Assembly: GCA_965247385.1 (NCBI GenBank)
Contig: CBDFHG010000002.1
Location: 372,001 to 436,000 of the forward strand
Source: Thermohalobaculum sp965247385
Lineage (GTDB): Bacteria > Pseudomonadota > Alphaproteobacteria > Rhodobacterales > Rhodobacteraceae
Direction: 5' to 3'
DNA length: 64,000 nucleotides
Position 1 is the stretch's first letter. Each line of letters starts with the position of its first letter. The position numbers and the translations under genes are program-made. Shown one piece after another: positions 1-8,480 of this stretch. The notes beneath the pieces were generated by a model, which saw nothing but the letters and a program-made list of their open reading frames with translations, was not told the DNA's origin and ran no database searches.

Positions 1-2
1 AA

Positions 3-332
3 TACCGCGAGGCGGATGTGGCGTTGTTCCGGGATATCCTGAAAGGTGTCGTGGATCGCCAGGCGGCGATCGACCAACTGACCGACCGGGCGTTGGTAAA
101 GAAATGGCCGCTGGGCCGGATCGATGCCACCCTGCGCGCCGTCTTCCGGGCGGCAGGCCACGAGTTGACGGCGCGACCCGATATCCCACCCAAGGTCAGC
201 ATTGTTGAATATATCGATGTAACAAAAGCCTTTTTCGAAAACAGAAAAGAAGCTAAGTTCGTCAATGCCGTGCTGGACCACATGGCGCGCGAGGTACGGC
301 CCGAGGCGTTTTTGGAGGGTAGAGAAGAATAA
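3..332 (+). CDS. nusB: Transcription antitermination protein NusB (3' part, cut by window start)
   Basis: NusB binds boxA RNA with NusE (S10) and supports rRNA antitermination. The frame is open to the first bases of the window, so the true start lies upstream; 109 residues are visible. They match the C-terminal helical half of NusB: a short W-P-L-G-R-I-D turn, a helix with LRAVFRAAGHEL, then the family signature IPPKVSIVEYIDVTKAFF and FVNAVLD. In alphaproteobacteria nusB usually follows ribH, which would be outside the window. The end at the TAA is natural, about 20 residues after FVNAVLD. No terminator is obvious before the insertion-sequence debris starting about 60 bases downstream. Confidence 0.93.
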   Translation, partial: YREADVALFRDILKGVVDRQAAIDQLTDRALVKKWPLGRIDATLRAVFRAAGHELTARPDIPPKVSIVEYIDVTKAFFENRKEAKFVNAVLDHMAREVRPEAFLEGREE

Positions 333-392
333 TTCAAACTCGTAAAACCAGCGCGACAGCACCCATCGACGAACACGCCGGTTCAAATTCAA

Positions 393-580
393 GGGGCTGA
401 CCCAGATAACTCATTTTTGGAGTTATCATGGAAACTATGCGCAGGAGTCGTCTCAGCCCCTATAATCAAGATCGTTTGATCGCGCATTTTGTGTCTGGAT
501 CGACGGCGCTTACAGCGGCCAGTCTGTGTGGCGTGAACCGCAAGACAGCCGGTTACTTTTTCCGCGTCTGCGTGAGATGA
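393..580 (+). mobile_element. IS1595-family element, left-end fragment
   Basis: The stretch begins with GGGGCTGACCCAGATAACT (393-411), whose reverse complement forms the right terminus (9917-9935) of the second, longer copy in this window. It keeps the first 50 codons of the transposase (ATG at 428, stop at 578-580), including the N-terminal TALTAASLCGVNRKTAGYFF segment that is nearly identical to the copy after 9428. After that the similarity ends abruptly, so the right part of the element is missing and the transposase is dead. Confidence 0.8.
428..580 (+). pseudogene. IS1595-family transposase, N-terminal fragment
   Basis: A 50-residue remnant starting METMRRSRLSPYNQDRLIAH. The part from residue 14 aligns with the transposase after 9428 (same TALTAASL, GVNRKTAGY), but the frame then runs through FFRVCVR to a TGA. 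The catalytic domain is absent. It shows what the uninterrupted 5' end of the element looks like, and so locates the IS5 insertion in the second copy. Confidence 0.75.
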
Positions 581-600
581 TGTAATTACCCAGGTTGTTT

Positions 601-774
601 TCAGGCGTATTTCAGGGTTGCGATAATCTGGTCATCTGGTTTCATCAAGGTTTCGATGATGTTCCATCCTTGTTTTCAAGCCGTTGTGATGACGCTGTGC
701 GGGGTAGCAAAATCCTCTGCGCCTTGTTCTGATCGGAAGCCTCCCGATATTTTCTGGCGTAGCTTTGTGAACAG
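601..774 (-). pseudogene. IS66-family transposase C-terminal fragment
   Basis: Read on the minus strand from about 774 to a TGA at 603-601, the sequence gives LRQKISGGFRSEQGAEDFAT, then SVITTA, an in-frame TGA (678-676), then KQGWNIIETL and IIATLKYA. The K(I/V)SGGFRS...GA motif followed by a TARKQGWN-type segment and a short tail is the usual C-terminus of IS66-type transposases. The in-frame stop stands where Arg is expected. No other part of an IS66 element remains nearby. The family call is from memory of the motif. Confidence 0.5.
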
Positions 775-802
775 GCGTGGAGTAAGGCCCCCCTGTATCG
801 GG

Positions 803-1490
803 GTAATCGGCGTCCAAACGGGGCCCCCTTGATACGAGGGTCCATTGTGCTTCCGGAGCAATTCGGGAGCAAAGACTGGGATACTGGTTGTGGAGACGAT
901 CGCGAAGATCCGCCGCGCATATTTTCATCAGGAGAAGCCGATCAAGCAGATTTGCCGGGAGTTGAAGCTCTCCCGGAAGGTCGTCCGCAAGGTGATCCGG
1001 TCAGGCAAGACCGAGTTCACCTGCGAGCGATCTGTTCAGCCTATGCCGAGCGGACCGAGTTCTGGCAGGAAGGACGTGTCGTCGGTCAGCACGCGCGCGT
1101 GTTCGGGCGAGGCAACACGGTCTATGACCCCTGGCACTACGTTTCGGCGCCGGCCCGCAAGCCCGGCGCCCGGCGCAACGGCGCGCCATTCAAGGACCGG
1201 GTGCTGCCGTCGTCCCTGAAGCGGGTACGCCGGAAGCTCCAGGGCGTCGCGAACGGCAACCGCCAGATGGTCGAGATTCTCAGCGCTGCACTGAGCGATG
1301 GCCTCCCGGCGGTAGAGGCCGCCGGTGCCGAAGCGCTCAGAGAAAGCGTCCATTCGCCCGACGTCATTCTCAACATCCTGGCCCGGCGCCGGGAACCGGG
1401 ACCGCCAGCAATGATCGCACCGCCTGATGCGCTGCGCCTCACCCATGAACCTGCGGTGGATTGCGCGCGCTACGACAAACTCAGGAGGCC
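803..1490 (+). pseudogene. IS21-family istA remnant with internal deletion
   Basis: The N-terminal part (frame of 845-1030) reads ETIAKIRRAYFHQEKPIKQI, then CRELKLSRKVVRKVIRSGKT and EFTCERSVQP, the helix-turn-helix region of IstA. From about 1090 the C-terminal part continues in another frame (GRGNTVYDPWHY, GAPFKDRVLP, DVILNILARR, DCARYDKLRR). The DDE core between them is missing, so one deletion removed the catalytic domain and shifted the frame. Before it, GGCGTCCAAACGGGGCCCCC (about 808-827) resembles an IS21 terminus. The following 1490-1640 contains a phrase, ADNGSPWKQW, that could be debris from yet another IS, but this is too short to assign. Confidence 0.6.
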
Positions 1491-1640
1491 CGGGAATGGA
1501 ACGATCCGCTCGCCATCGTCCTCGGACCGATGGCGGACAATGGCTCGCCCTGGAAGCAATGGGAAAGCCAAAGCTCTACGGCATGAAGGCCGCCGACTGG
1601 CAGACGATCAACAGGAGTGCTATTACTACCGCTAAGTCTC

Positions 1641-1941
1641 TGCTCTTCATAATGTCATTCCTTTCGGTCTCATCAACCAACTCGGTAGCACACCGAGCGA
1701 GGGGTGTTGCACTTCGCTGTGGAATTCAGGGTGGGTGAGCATCGGGCGGCGCAGATTTCGAATTGAAGCAGGTTTCACTGGATTTGTCAGGATGTCTCTT
1801 TTCGGTTTCAGGGCTGGATCTTGCAGTCGTCCTTGGAGCATGGGCCGCCGTCACGCTGTCCCTGTTCTGGCCTATCGTCGATCGCGGCGGCCCCACGGAT
1901 AAGACTTTGAGAGTGCGAGCGCGTCGCTTACCCTCGCGGTC
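1641..1941. other. Intergenic stretch before the P450 gene
   Basis: About 300 bases after the IS21 remnant with no reading frame that looks like protein and no convincing hairpin. It presumably contains the promoter of the P450 gene, but no clear -35/-10 pair is visible. Confidence 0.4.
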
Positions 1942-3291
1942 ATGCTGATCACTCCGCCCCGAGTCGTGCCACCCTCACGACCCCTGACGATCCCCGAGGT
2001 CGCTCGCGCCGCCGGGCGCAACCTGTTGGAGGTGATTCCGGCGCTGGCTTTCCGCCAGCCGATGCTTTCCGGGCGCACCGTGGCGCGCTGGCATATGGTG
2101 ATGGACCCGCATGGGCTGCGCCAGGTGCTGAAGGACAAGGTCAAACTGTATCCGAAATCCGAGATCACCCTGCGCCTGCTGCGCCCGGCGATCGGCGATA
2201 GCCTGTTTACCGCCGAGGGAGCGCATTGGCGCTGGCAGCGCCGGGCCGCAGCCCCGGTGTTCCAGCACCGCAAGCTGATCGGGCTGGCCCCTTTCATGAC
2301 CGGCGCCGCGAAGCGCGTCGCCGACCGGGTGGCAGCGCATGAGGGCGGCATCCATGATCTCTATGGCGAGATGGTCGCGGCCACTTTCGACGTAATTTGC
2401 GAGACCGCGATGTCGGGCCGCGAGGCGTTGGACCGTGGCGCGGTCAGCCGCTCGGTGACCGGCTATATCGAGACCATCGGACGGATTTCGCTGATGGATG
2501 TGCTGGACCTGCCGACCTGGATTCCCCGCCCGGCGGCGCTGATGAACCGCAAGGGCATCGCCGCTATGCAGGGGATGATGGATCGGGTGATCGCCGAGCG
2601 CGCAGCCGAACCCGGGCGCGAGGATTTGCTGGCCTTCATGACCGATGCCGAGGACCCGCAAACCGGGCGCCGGATGACGCCGAAAGAGCTGCGCGACAAC
2701 ATGCTGGCGTTCCTGGTGGCGGGTCACGAAACCACCGCGCTGGCGCTGTCATGGGCGCTGTATCTCGCCGCTGCGGATCCGAAGGTGCAGGAGCGATTGG
2801 GGGCGGAGGCGCGTGCGGCCTGCGGCGACGGCCCGGCGAGGGCGGAGCATCTGGATCAGCTGAGCTATACCCGGCAAGTCATCGAGGAGGCGCTGCGCCT
2901 CTACCCACCGGCCGGAATGCTGTCACGCACGGCGCGTGGCGAGGACGAGATCTGCGGGCGGCGTATCCGCAAGGGCGACACGGTGATCCTGCCAATCTAC
3001 GCCCTGCACCGCCACGCCATGTGGTGGGACGCGCCTGACGCTTTCGACCCGGACAATTTCGCGCCGGACCGCGTTGCGGCGCGCGACCGGTTCCTGTACC
3101 TGCCCTTCGGCGCTGGTCCGCGCATTTGCATAGGCATGGGGTTTGCGCTGATCGAAGCGCAGATCATCCTCGCCACACTGATGGCTCGGTTCCGCTTCCG
3201 CCCCGCAGCCGGGATGGAGCCAAAACCGGTGATGGTGATGACCCTGCGCCCCAAGGGCGGCATCATGCTGGAGATAGATCGCCGCACTTGA
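1942..3291 (+). CDS. Cytochrome P450
   Basis: A 449-residue soluble P450, full length for the bacterial class. All hallmarks are present: the C-helix WRWQRR near residue 95-101, the I-helix oxygen-activation motif AGHETT near residue 258, the K-helix EALRLYPP (ExxR) near residue 315, and the haem loop FGAGPRICIG near residue 388 with the thiolate Cys at about 396. It should catalyse an NAD(P)H- and redox-partner-dependent monooxygenation; no ferredoxin or reductase lies beside it, so electrons must come from elsewhere. No N-terminal membrane anchor is seen. The ATG at 1942 has only a weak ribosome-binding site. An MFS exporter follows 45 bases downstream on the same strand, which may form a unit with it. 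Substrate unknown; the sequence resembles the CYP4/CYP102-like fatty-acid hydroxylase fold more than the CYP101 type, but this is only an impression. Confidence 0.93.
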   Translation: MLITPPRVVPPSRPLTIPEVARAAGRNLLEVIPALAFRQPMLSGRTVARWHMVMDPHGLRQVLKDKVKLYPKSEITLRLLRPAIGDSLFTAEGAHWRWQRRAAAPVFQHRKLIGLAPFMTGAAKRVADRVAAHEGGIHDLYGEMVAATFDVICETAMSGREALDRGAVSRSVTGYIETIGRISLMDVLDLPTWIPRPAALMNRKGIAAMQGMMDRVIAERAAEPGREDLLAFMTDAEDPQTGRRMTPKELRDNMLAFLVAGHETTALALSWALYLAAADPKVQERLGAEARAACGDGPARAEHLDQLSYTRQVIEEALRLYPPAGMLSRTARGEDEICGRRIRKGDTVILPIYALHRHAMWWDAPDAFDPDNFAPDRVAARDRFLYLPFGAGPRICIGMGFALIEAQIILATLMARFRFRPAAGMEPKPVMVMTLRPKGGIMLEIDRRT

Positions 3292-3336
3292 TCCGAATCG
3301 ATTGCCCGTTCCTGGGTTGGCGCTAGGGTCGCCGCT

Positions 3337-4551
3337 ATGAGCGACACCACACTCAACATGGTCGGCGATGACGCCCGCGCCCGGCGCGCGGTGCCAATAT
3401 TGTTTTGGGCGCAGGCGGTGCTGGGTGCCCAGATGACGGTGCATTTCATCCTCGGCGGTTTGGCCGGAAGCCTGCTGGCCGAGAACAAGGCGCTGGCCAC
3501 CCTGCCGATCACCATGATCGTGCTGGCGGCGATGCTGGCGGCACCGATAATGTCGGCGATCATGGGGCGCTGGGGGCGGCGTACCGGCTTTCTGATCGGT
3601 GCCGCAGCCGGGGCGCTGGGCGGCGCGCTGGCGGCGCAGGCGATCATCGCTCACAGCTTCCAGATGCTGCTGGCCGCCAGCCTCGTTACCGGGGTCTATA
3701 TGGCAGCGCACAACTTCTACCGCTTCGCCGCCGCCGATCTGGCGTCGCGGGATTACCGGCCAAAGGCAATAGCCTGGGTGCTGACCGGCGGGTTGGTCGC
3801 GGCCGTCTTTGGGCCGGAATTGGTGGTCTGGTTCAACGATGCGCTGGCGCCCATCCCCTTTGCCGGCGCATACCGGGCGATGGTGGTCCTGAACCTGGTG
3901 GGTGCCATTCCGCTTCTGTTTTTGGACATCCCACCGCCATCGCGCGGGCCGCGTGGTCAGCAACATGGCAGGCGCTGGCGTGAAATCCTGGCCGAGCCGC
4001 GGGTGGCGGTGGCGATGCTCTGCGCGATGATCGCCTATGCGTTGATGAACCTGGTGATGACCTCGACGCCGCTGGCAATGATCGGCAGCGGGTTCGGCAC
4101 CGACGACGCTGCCGGGGTCGTCAGGATACACGTGCTGGCGATGTTTGCGCCCAGCTTCATCTCCGGGCGCCTGATTGCGCGCTACCGCTCGCCGCGGATC
4201 ATCGCCGCAGGCTTGGCGATTCTCGCCGCCGGAGTGCTGGTGGCAATGTCCGGGACCGGGTTTCGCGAATTTGCCCTGGCGCTGGGGTTGATTGGCGTCG
4301 GCTGGAATTTCAGCTTCATCGGCGCCACGACCATGCTGGCGGGCTCTTACCGGGCGGAGGATGGTTCGCGGGTGCAGGGGATGAACGACTTCCTGGTGAT
4401 GGGGTTGGTGACGCTGGCCTCGCTCAGTTCGGGTGCGCTGATGTCGCAACTCGGCTGGCAGGCGGTCAACCTGGCGGCCATCCCGTTCCTTGCGCTGGCC
4501 TCGGTCGCGCTGGTCTGGCTTGCGCGGAGTGAACGCGCGGCGCCGGAGTGA
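3337..4551 (+). CDS. MFS transporter
   Basis: A 404-residue polytopic protein with about 12 hydrophobic segments in two blocks of six. The loop between helices 2 and 3 carries MGRWGRRTG, a variant of the MFS motif A. The central loop (about residues 200-215: PPPSRGPRGQQHGRRW) separates the two halves. Family: major facilitator, drug or metabolite exporters. It starts 45 bases after the P450 stop and the two are probably co-transcribed, which would fit export of an oxidised product or of a toxic substrate. Substrate unknown. Confidence 0.85.
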   Translation: MSDTTLNMVGDDARARRAVPILFWAQAVLGAQMTVHFILGGLAGSLLAENKALATLPITMIVLAAMLAAPIMSAIMGRWGRRTGFLIGAAAGALGGALAAQAIIAHSFQMLLAASLVTGVYMAAHNFYRFAAADLASRDYRPKAIAWVLTGGLVAAVFGPELVVWFNDALAPIPFAGAYRAMVVLNLVGAIPLLFLDIPPPSRGPRGQQHGRRWREILAEPRVAVAMLCAMIAYALMNLVMTSTPLAMIGSGFGTDDAAGVVRIHVLAMFAPSFISGRLIARYRSPRIIAAGLAILAAGVLVAMSGTGFREFALALGLIGVGWNFSFIGATTMLAGSYRAEDGSRVQGMNDFLVMGLVTLASLSSGALMSQLGWQAVNLAAIPFLALASVALVWLARSERAAPE

Positions 4552-4599
4552 AGACCTTTACCCTATCCGCGCGCGAAGGAGCAGCACCAAACCAAGCGA

Positions 4600-5049
4600 T
4601 TATTCTTCGAGGATTTCGCTGGCGGTCAATTGGCCGAAATTGCCGAAAATCTGTTGCAGGATCGTAAGCTTACGGCCATGGGTCGGCGTAGTACGGGTTT
4701 GCAGATCGATGATGCGGCCGTCCTCCATTCCATAGACATTCACCCCGGCGACCACGTCATTGGCGCCGAATTGAACCGCGATGATGCGCCGGTCAATCAC
4801 TTTCGGAGCGTTATACAGGTAGTGCTCGACCGTCGTCGAAACGTAGTACCAGCCGTCGGTGCTGAATACGCCGGATGTCGTTGGGTGCCCAACCTTGCGG
4901 CGGACCGAACCCCGGGTGTCCTGCCCGGCGGTGATGCTGGCCACCTGCTCGTCATCGGGGGCGTAGCCGTGGTTCCTAATTTCCGCGGCACAGCCGGACA
5001 GCCCAAGACCGAGCATTCCCGCCAGCAACAGACCCGACACTCGCTTCAT
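4600..5049 (-). CDS. BamE/OmlA-like outer-membrane lipoprotein
   Basis: A 149-residue lipoprotein. The start chosen is the ATG at 5049, preceded on the minus strand by GGGAGCT; an upstream in-frame ATG (5136) would add 29 residues of unlikely sequence and overlap the divergent gene's leader. The signal peptide KRVSGLLLAGMLGLGLSGC ends in a lipobox LSGC. The mature part has the SmpA/BamE pattern: a GQDTRGSVRRKVGHPTTSG helix-loop, GWYYVSTTVEHY and RIIAVQF strands. BamE binds BamD in the beta-barrel assembly machine. The location divergent from yceD-rpmF-plsX-fabH is the usual one in Rhodobacterales. Confidence 0.88.
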   Translation of the reverse strand: MKRVSGLLLAGMLGLGLSGCAAEIRNHGYAPDDEQVASITAGQDTRGSVRRKVGHPTTSGVFSTDGWYYVSTTVEHYLYNAPKVIDRRIIAVQFGANDVVAGVNVYGMEDGRIIDLQTRTTPTHGRKLTILQQIFGNFGQLTASEILEE

Positions 5050-5201
5050 GGCTGAGCTCCCACTTCTGCATCTCACCTGTGCATCACACCTGTTTCCACT
5101 ACTCTGCGGATGATCTAAATTCAAGCGGCGCCGCACCGAATTCGATGCACCCGTCTAACGCAACCGCCCACGGCCAACCCGATGCTGGAGTCCGAGAGAG
5201 A

Positions 5202-5792
5202 ATGACTACCCCCACCGCCACGCCATCCACCACGGGCGAGTCTCCCATGCCATTCCGCCGGCCGATGGCGGTCACCGCGATGCGCCGCGATGTCGAAACA
5301 TCTTTTCGAATCGCCGCCGAGCCGGCCGAGCTTGCCGAACTGGCACGGTTTCTCGAAGTCGAACGCATCGATCGGGTAACCCTGGCGGGCTTCATCTCGC
5401 CCACCGATGGCGACGGCTGGCGGGTGCGCGGTCGGTTGGTGGCAAAACTGGAACAATCCTGTGTCGTGTCACTGGTGCCGATTCGCATCCGGCACGATGC
5501 CGAGGTCGAGCGGTCTTATCTTCCGGCGGACCAGATCGCGCCGGAACCCGATATGTTGTTCTCGCACGACGACGCTGACGCGCCCGATCCCTTCATCGAC
5601 AGTATCGACCCGGCCCGGTTGGCCGTTGACAGCCTGGTGCTGATGATCGACCCATTCCCGCGCGCCGCAGACGCCAAGCTCAATCGCCATACGTATGGCC
5701 CTCCGGGCATCACGCCGTTGTCCGACGAAGCCAGCCGGCCCTTTGCAGGTCTCGCCGCCCTGAAAACGCGCACCAGAGAGGAGGAAGGTTGA
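5202..5792 (+). CDS. yceD: YceD family protein (DUF177), rpmF-associated
   Basis: A 196-residue protein of the DUF177/YceD family, which sits next to rpmF in most bacteria and is linked to 23S rRNA or L32 accumulation. The start at 5202 follows GAGAGAG; an alternative ATG at 5248 begins MPFRRPMAVTAM, close to where many homologues start. Family features visible are the VKGRL-like strand (WRVRGRLVAKLEQSCVVSLV), the conserved Cys in EQSC and an acidic middle (FSHDDADAPDPFIDSIDPAR) followed by DSLVLMIDPFPR. Only one of the usual cysteines is obvious. First gene of the yceD-rpmF-plsX-fabH unit, though 232 bases separate it from rpmF. Confidence 0.85.
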   Translation: MTTPTATPSTTGESPMPFRRPMAVTAMRRDVETSFRIAAEPAELAELARFLEVERIDRVTLAGFISPTDGDGWRVRGRLVAKLEQSCVVSLVPIRIRHDAEVERSYLPADQIAPEPDMLFSHDDADAPDPFIDSIDPARLAVDSLVLMIDPFPRAADAKLNRHTYGPPGITPLSDEASRPFAGLAALKTRTREEEG

Positions 5793-6024
5793 GCTGTGCC
5801 GCAAAAAGCCGTTCGACCTGCTGGCACAGAGAGAGAAAACGCTTGCTCCGCAGTGCAAAACGGTTATTTTCCGCGTCTCGTTTCCTCGAATGGCTCGGCG
5901 CAGTGCGCATCGGTCGATGATCGCGCCCGATGGTCGCGCCTGACGGTCAGGATGGGAACAGATGAATATCCGGGCCTGCGGATCGGCTGCAGCGACTCCC
6001 CGGGCGACAAGACAGAGGTTAGAG
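5793..6024. other. Leader region between yceD and rpmF
   Basis: About 230 bases without a supported gene. CTGTGCC near 5794 and GGCACAG near 5823 could pair across a 22-base loop. No U-run follows, so this is at best an attenuator-like or processing structure. A promoter for rpmF may be here, but no consensus pair is clear. Confidence 0.3.
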
Positions 6025-6231
6025 ATGGCAGTCCAACAGAACCGGAAGACCCGGTCAAAGCGCAATATGCGCCGCGCGCATGATGCGCTCAAGGCTGTGG
6101 CGAGCAACGAATGCCCGAACTGCGGTGAGCTTAAGCTGCCGCATCATGTTTGTGCCGCCTGCGGTTACTACAGCGGCCGCGAAGTCGTGGCTCAGGTCGA
6201 AGACGCCGATCTGGACGACGACGCAGCGTAA
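6025..6231 (+). CDS. rpmF: 50S ribosomal protein L32
   Basis: A 68-residue L32 beginning MAVQQNRKTRSKRNMRRAHD, the alphaproteobacterial form. The start at 6025 follows GAGGTTAGAG. The zinc-ribbon region has CPNCGELKLPHHVCAACGYY, that is two CxxC pairs, so this is the zinc-binding form. The C-terminus GREVVAQVEDADLDDDAA is acidic. Located immediately upstream of plsX as in most proteobacteria. Confidence 0.97.
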   Translation: MAVQQNRKTRSKRNMRRAHDALKAVASNECPNCGELKLPHHVCAACGYYSGREVVAQVEDADLDDDAA

Positions 6232-6322
6232 TCATGCGCCGATCCCGGATCGACCCGGTGCCACGGGTTGGGTCGGGCCTCGCGCAGAGGCCCCTACTGG
6301 AGTCCGCACCGAGGATTGAGAC

Positions 6323-7387
6323 ATGAGCCGGAACACCGTTATTTCCATCGATGCGATGGGTGGTGACCGGGGGCCTGCCCCGATTCTGACAGGTATGGCC
6401 CATGCCTTGTCCGGCAACAACGATTTACGCTTCATCGTCCATGGCAACGAAACCAAACTTGGCGAACTGCTGAACCGGCGCGCCACGCTTCGGGAGCATT
6501 GCGAGATTCGCCATGCGCCCAAGGTTATAGCAATGTCGGAAAAGCCCTCGCGCGCACTGCGCGAAGGCCGTGACAGTTCGATGTGGAAGACCCTCGACGC
6601 CGTGGCGCGCGGCGAAGCCAAAGTTGCGATTTCGTCCGGAAACACCGGCGCGCTGATGGCAATGGCGATTTTCGTTCTGCGAAAGGCGCCGGGGATCGAT
6701 CGGCCCGCCATTGCGGTCAACTGGCCGTCACGCGCGCCGCACGGCTTCAACACCGTGCTGGACATGGGTGCCGATGTCCGCGCCGACCCCAAAAATTTAT
6801 TGCAGTTCGCAGTTATGGGAGCCGAATACGCCCACCTGAATTTCGGCATCGAGTGCCCGCGTGTCGGATTGCTCAACGTTGGCACCGAGCCCAGCAAAGG
6901 CCCGCAGGGCCTGCGCGACGCAGCGACCTTGATCGAGGCCGCCGCCGGCGAGCGCTTCTCATATGTCGGTTTCGTCGAGGGCAACGATATCTCGAAGACC
7001 GAGGCGGATGTCTTCGTCACCGATGGCTTTACCGGAAATGTCACGCTAAAAGCAGCCGAGGGCACCGCCAACTTCATCCGCGAGACGTTGCGCGATGCTT
7101 TCAAGCATAGTTTCTGGTCGCGCCTGGGCAGCCTGTTTGCCGTCACGTCGTTGCAGCGGATGCGCCAGCGCATCGACCCGCGCCGGGTGAATGGCGGAGT
7201 TTTCCTCGGGCTCAACGGCTCGGTGGTGAAAAGCCATGGCGGGACCGACGCGGTGGGCTTCGCATCCGCCATCGAACTGGCGGCGAAAATGGCCGAGACC
7301 GACTTTCCACGCCTGGTCGCGGCGCAGCTCGCGAAGCTGGATTCGGGCGCGGATTCCCGGGCGAAAAACCCCCCGGATGAACGATAG
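6323..7387 (+). CDS. plsX: Phosphate acyltransferase PlsX
   Basis: A 354-residue enzyme that converts acyl-ACP and phosphate into acyl-phosphate, the acyl donor for PlsY in phospholipid synthesis. It starts with the typical ISIDAMGGDRGPAPILTGMA. Further conserved blocks are SGNTGALMAMAIFVL, NVGTEPSKGPQGLRDAA, FVEGNDISK and VFVTDGFTGNVTLKAAEG. The C-terminal part has FLGLNGSVVKSHGGTDAVGF. It lies 91 bases after rpmF and 14 bases before fabH, the conserved order that ties lipid synthesis to growth. Confidence 0.97.
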   Translation: MSRNTVISIDAMGGDRGPAPILTGMAHALSGNNDLRFIVHGNETKLGELLNRRATLREHCEIRHAPKVIAMSEKPSRALREGRDSSMWKTLDAVARGEAKVAISSGNTGALMAMAIFVLRKAPGIDRPAIAVNWPSRAPHGFNTVLDMGADVRADPKNLLQFAVMGAEYAHLNFGIECPRVGLLNVGTEPSKGPQGLRDAATLIEAAAGERFSYVGFVEGNDISKTEADVFVTDGFTGNVTLKAAEGTANFIRETLRDAFKHSFWSRLGSLFAVTSLQRMRQRIDPRRVNGGVFLGLNGSVVKSHGGTDAVGFASAIELAAKMAETDFPRLVAAQLAKLDSGADSRAKNPPDER

Positions 7388-7401
7388 GGAGAGCTTGGGG
7401 A

Positions 7402-8379
7402 ATGAATTTGATTCGTACCAGAGCAGTTGGCTGCGGCCATTATCTGCCAGCCAGGGTAGTGAGCAACGACGAACTGGCGGCACGGATAGACACCACCGAC
7501 GACTGGATCCGGACCCGAACGGGAATTCGGCGGCGCCATGTCGCCGCCGAAGGCGAGAAAACCTCGGACCTGGCGACTGCCGCCGCCCAGAACGCCCTGG
7601 CGTCCGCGCGACTGACCGGCGCCGACATCGATGCGATCGTGCTGGCGACCGCGACGCCCGACCAGACCTTTCCCTCGACCGCGACACGGGTACAGCACGC
7701 CATCGGCATGAAGGGCGGCTTCGCCTTCGACCTGCACGCGGTCTGTGCAGGCTTCATCTATGGCATCGCCAACGCCAATGCGATGATCGTCTCGGGCATG
7801 GCCCGCCGGGTGTTGGTGATAGGCGCCGAAACCTTCTCGCGCATCCTCGACTGGAACGACCGATCCACCTGCGTTTTGTTTGGCGATGGCGCGGGGGCGA
7901 TAATTCTCAAAGCCAGTGAGGGCACGGGCAGCGCGGCAGATGATGGTATCTTGGCCACTTGTCTGCATTCCAACGGCGCTCATAACGATATCCTCTACGT
8001 CTCTGGCGGTCCCTCGACCACCCAAGACGCCGGGTTCCTCAGAATGGAGGGGCGCGAGGTCTTCCGCCATGCTGTCGTCAAGCTGGCCGAGGTCGCCGAC
8101 GAAGTGATGGAAAAAGCCGGCGTCACCAGCGCAGATGTCGACTGGATCGTGCCGCATCAGGCCAATCTTCGAATCATCGAAAGCACCGCCAAGAAGGCCG
8201 GTGTGCCGATGAGCAAGGTTGTGGTTACCGTCCACGACCACGGCAATACCTCGGCCGCATCAATTCCCCTGGCACTGTCGATCGCAGTTGGGGATGGCCG
8301 GATTCAGCCCGGAAACCTGCTGCTGATGGAAGCCATCGGCGGCGGCCTGGCGTGGGGCTCGGCCCTGCTGCGATGGTAA
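7402..8379 (+). CDS. fabH: 3-oxoacyl-ACP synthase III (FabH)
   Basis: A 325-residue beta-ketoacyl-ACP synthase III that condenses acetyl-CoA (or another short acyl-CoA) with malonyl-ACP to start fatty-acid synthesis. The catalytic triad is visible: Cys at about 115 (LHAVCAGF), His at about 252 (VPHQANLRI) and Asn at about 282 (DHGNTSAASIP). The N-terminus has DDWIRTRTGIRRRH. It is preceded by GGGAGAG and sits 14 bases after plsX. In related genomes ihfA follows directly; here about 2.8 kb of insertion sequence intervenes, so fabH is now the last gene of its unit. Confidence 0.97.
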   Translation: MNLIRTRAVGCGHYLPARVVSNDELAARIDTTDDWIRTRTGIRRRHVAAEGEKTSDLATAAAQNALASARLTGADIDAIVLATATPDQTFPSTATRVQHAIGMKGGFAFDLHAVCAGFIYGIANANAMIVSGMARRVLVIGAETFSRILDWNDRSTCVLFGDGAGAIILKASEGTGSAADDGILATCLHSNGAHNDILYVSGGPSTTQDAGFLRMEGREVFRHAVVKLAEVADEVMEKAGVTSADVDWIVPHQANLRIIESTAKKAGVPMSKVVVTVHDHGNTSAASIPLALSIAVGDGRIQPGNLLLMEAIGGGLAWGSALLRW

Positions 8380-8480
8380 CAAATTGCAACTAAACCTCTA
8401 CCTTAAGTTCCGGAAATCGGGGCTGACCCAGATGACTCATTTTTGGAGTTATCATGGAAGCTATGCGCAGGAGTCGTCTA

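Noticed and set aside
1763..1948. Small ORF before the P450 gene
   Set aside because: No ribosome-binding site, overlaps the P450 start, and its Arg-rich end looks random.
2923..4449. 508-residue minus-strand frame opposite the P450 end and MFS gene
   Set aside because: His/Arg/Gln-rich shadow with no hydrophobic or motif structure.
6232..8241. 669-residue minus-strand frame opposite plsX and fabH
   Set aside because: Shadow of two core lipid genes with clear catalytic motifs on the plus strand.
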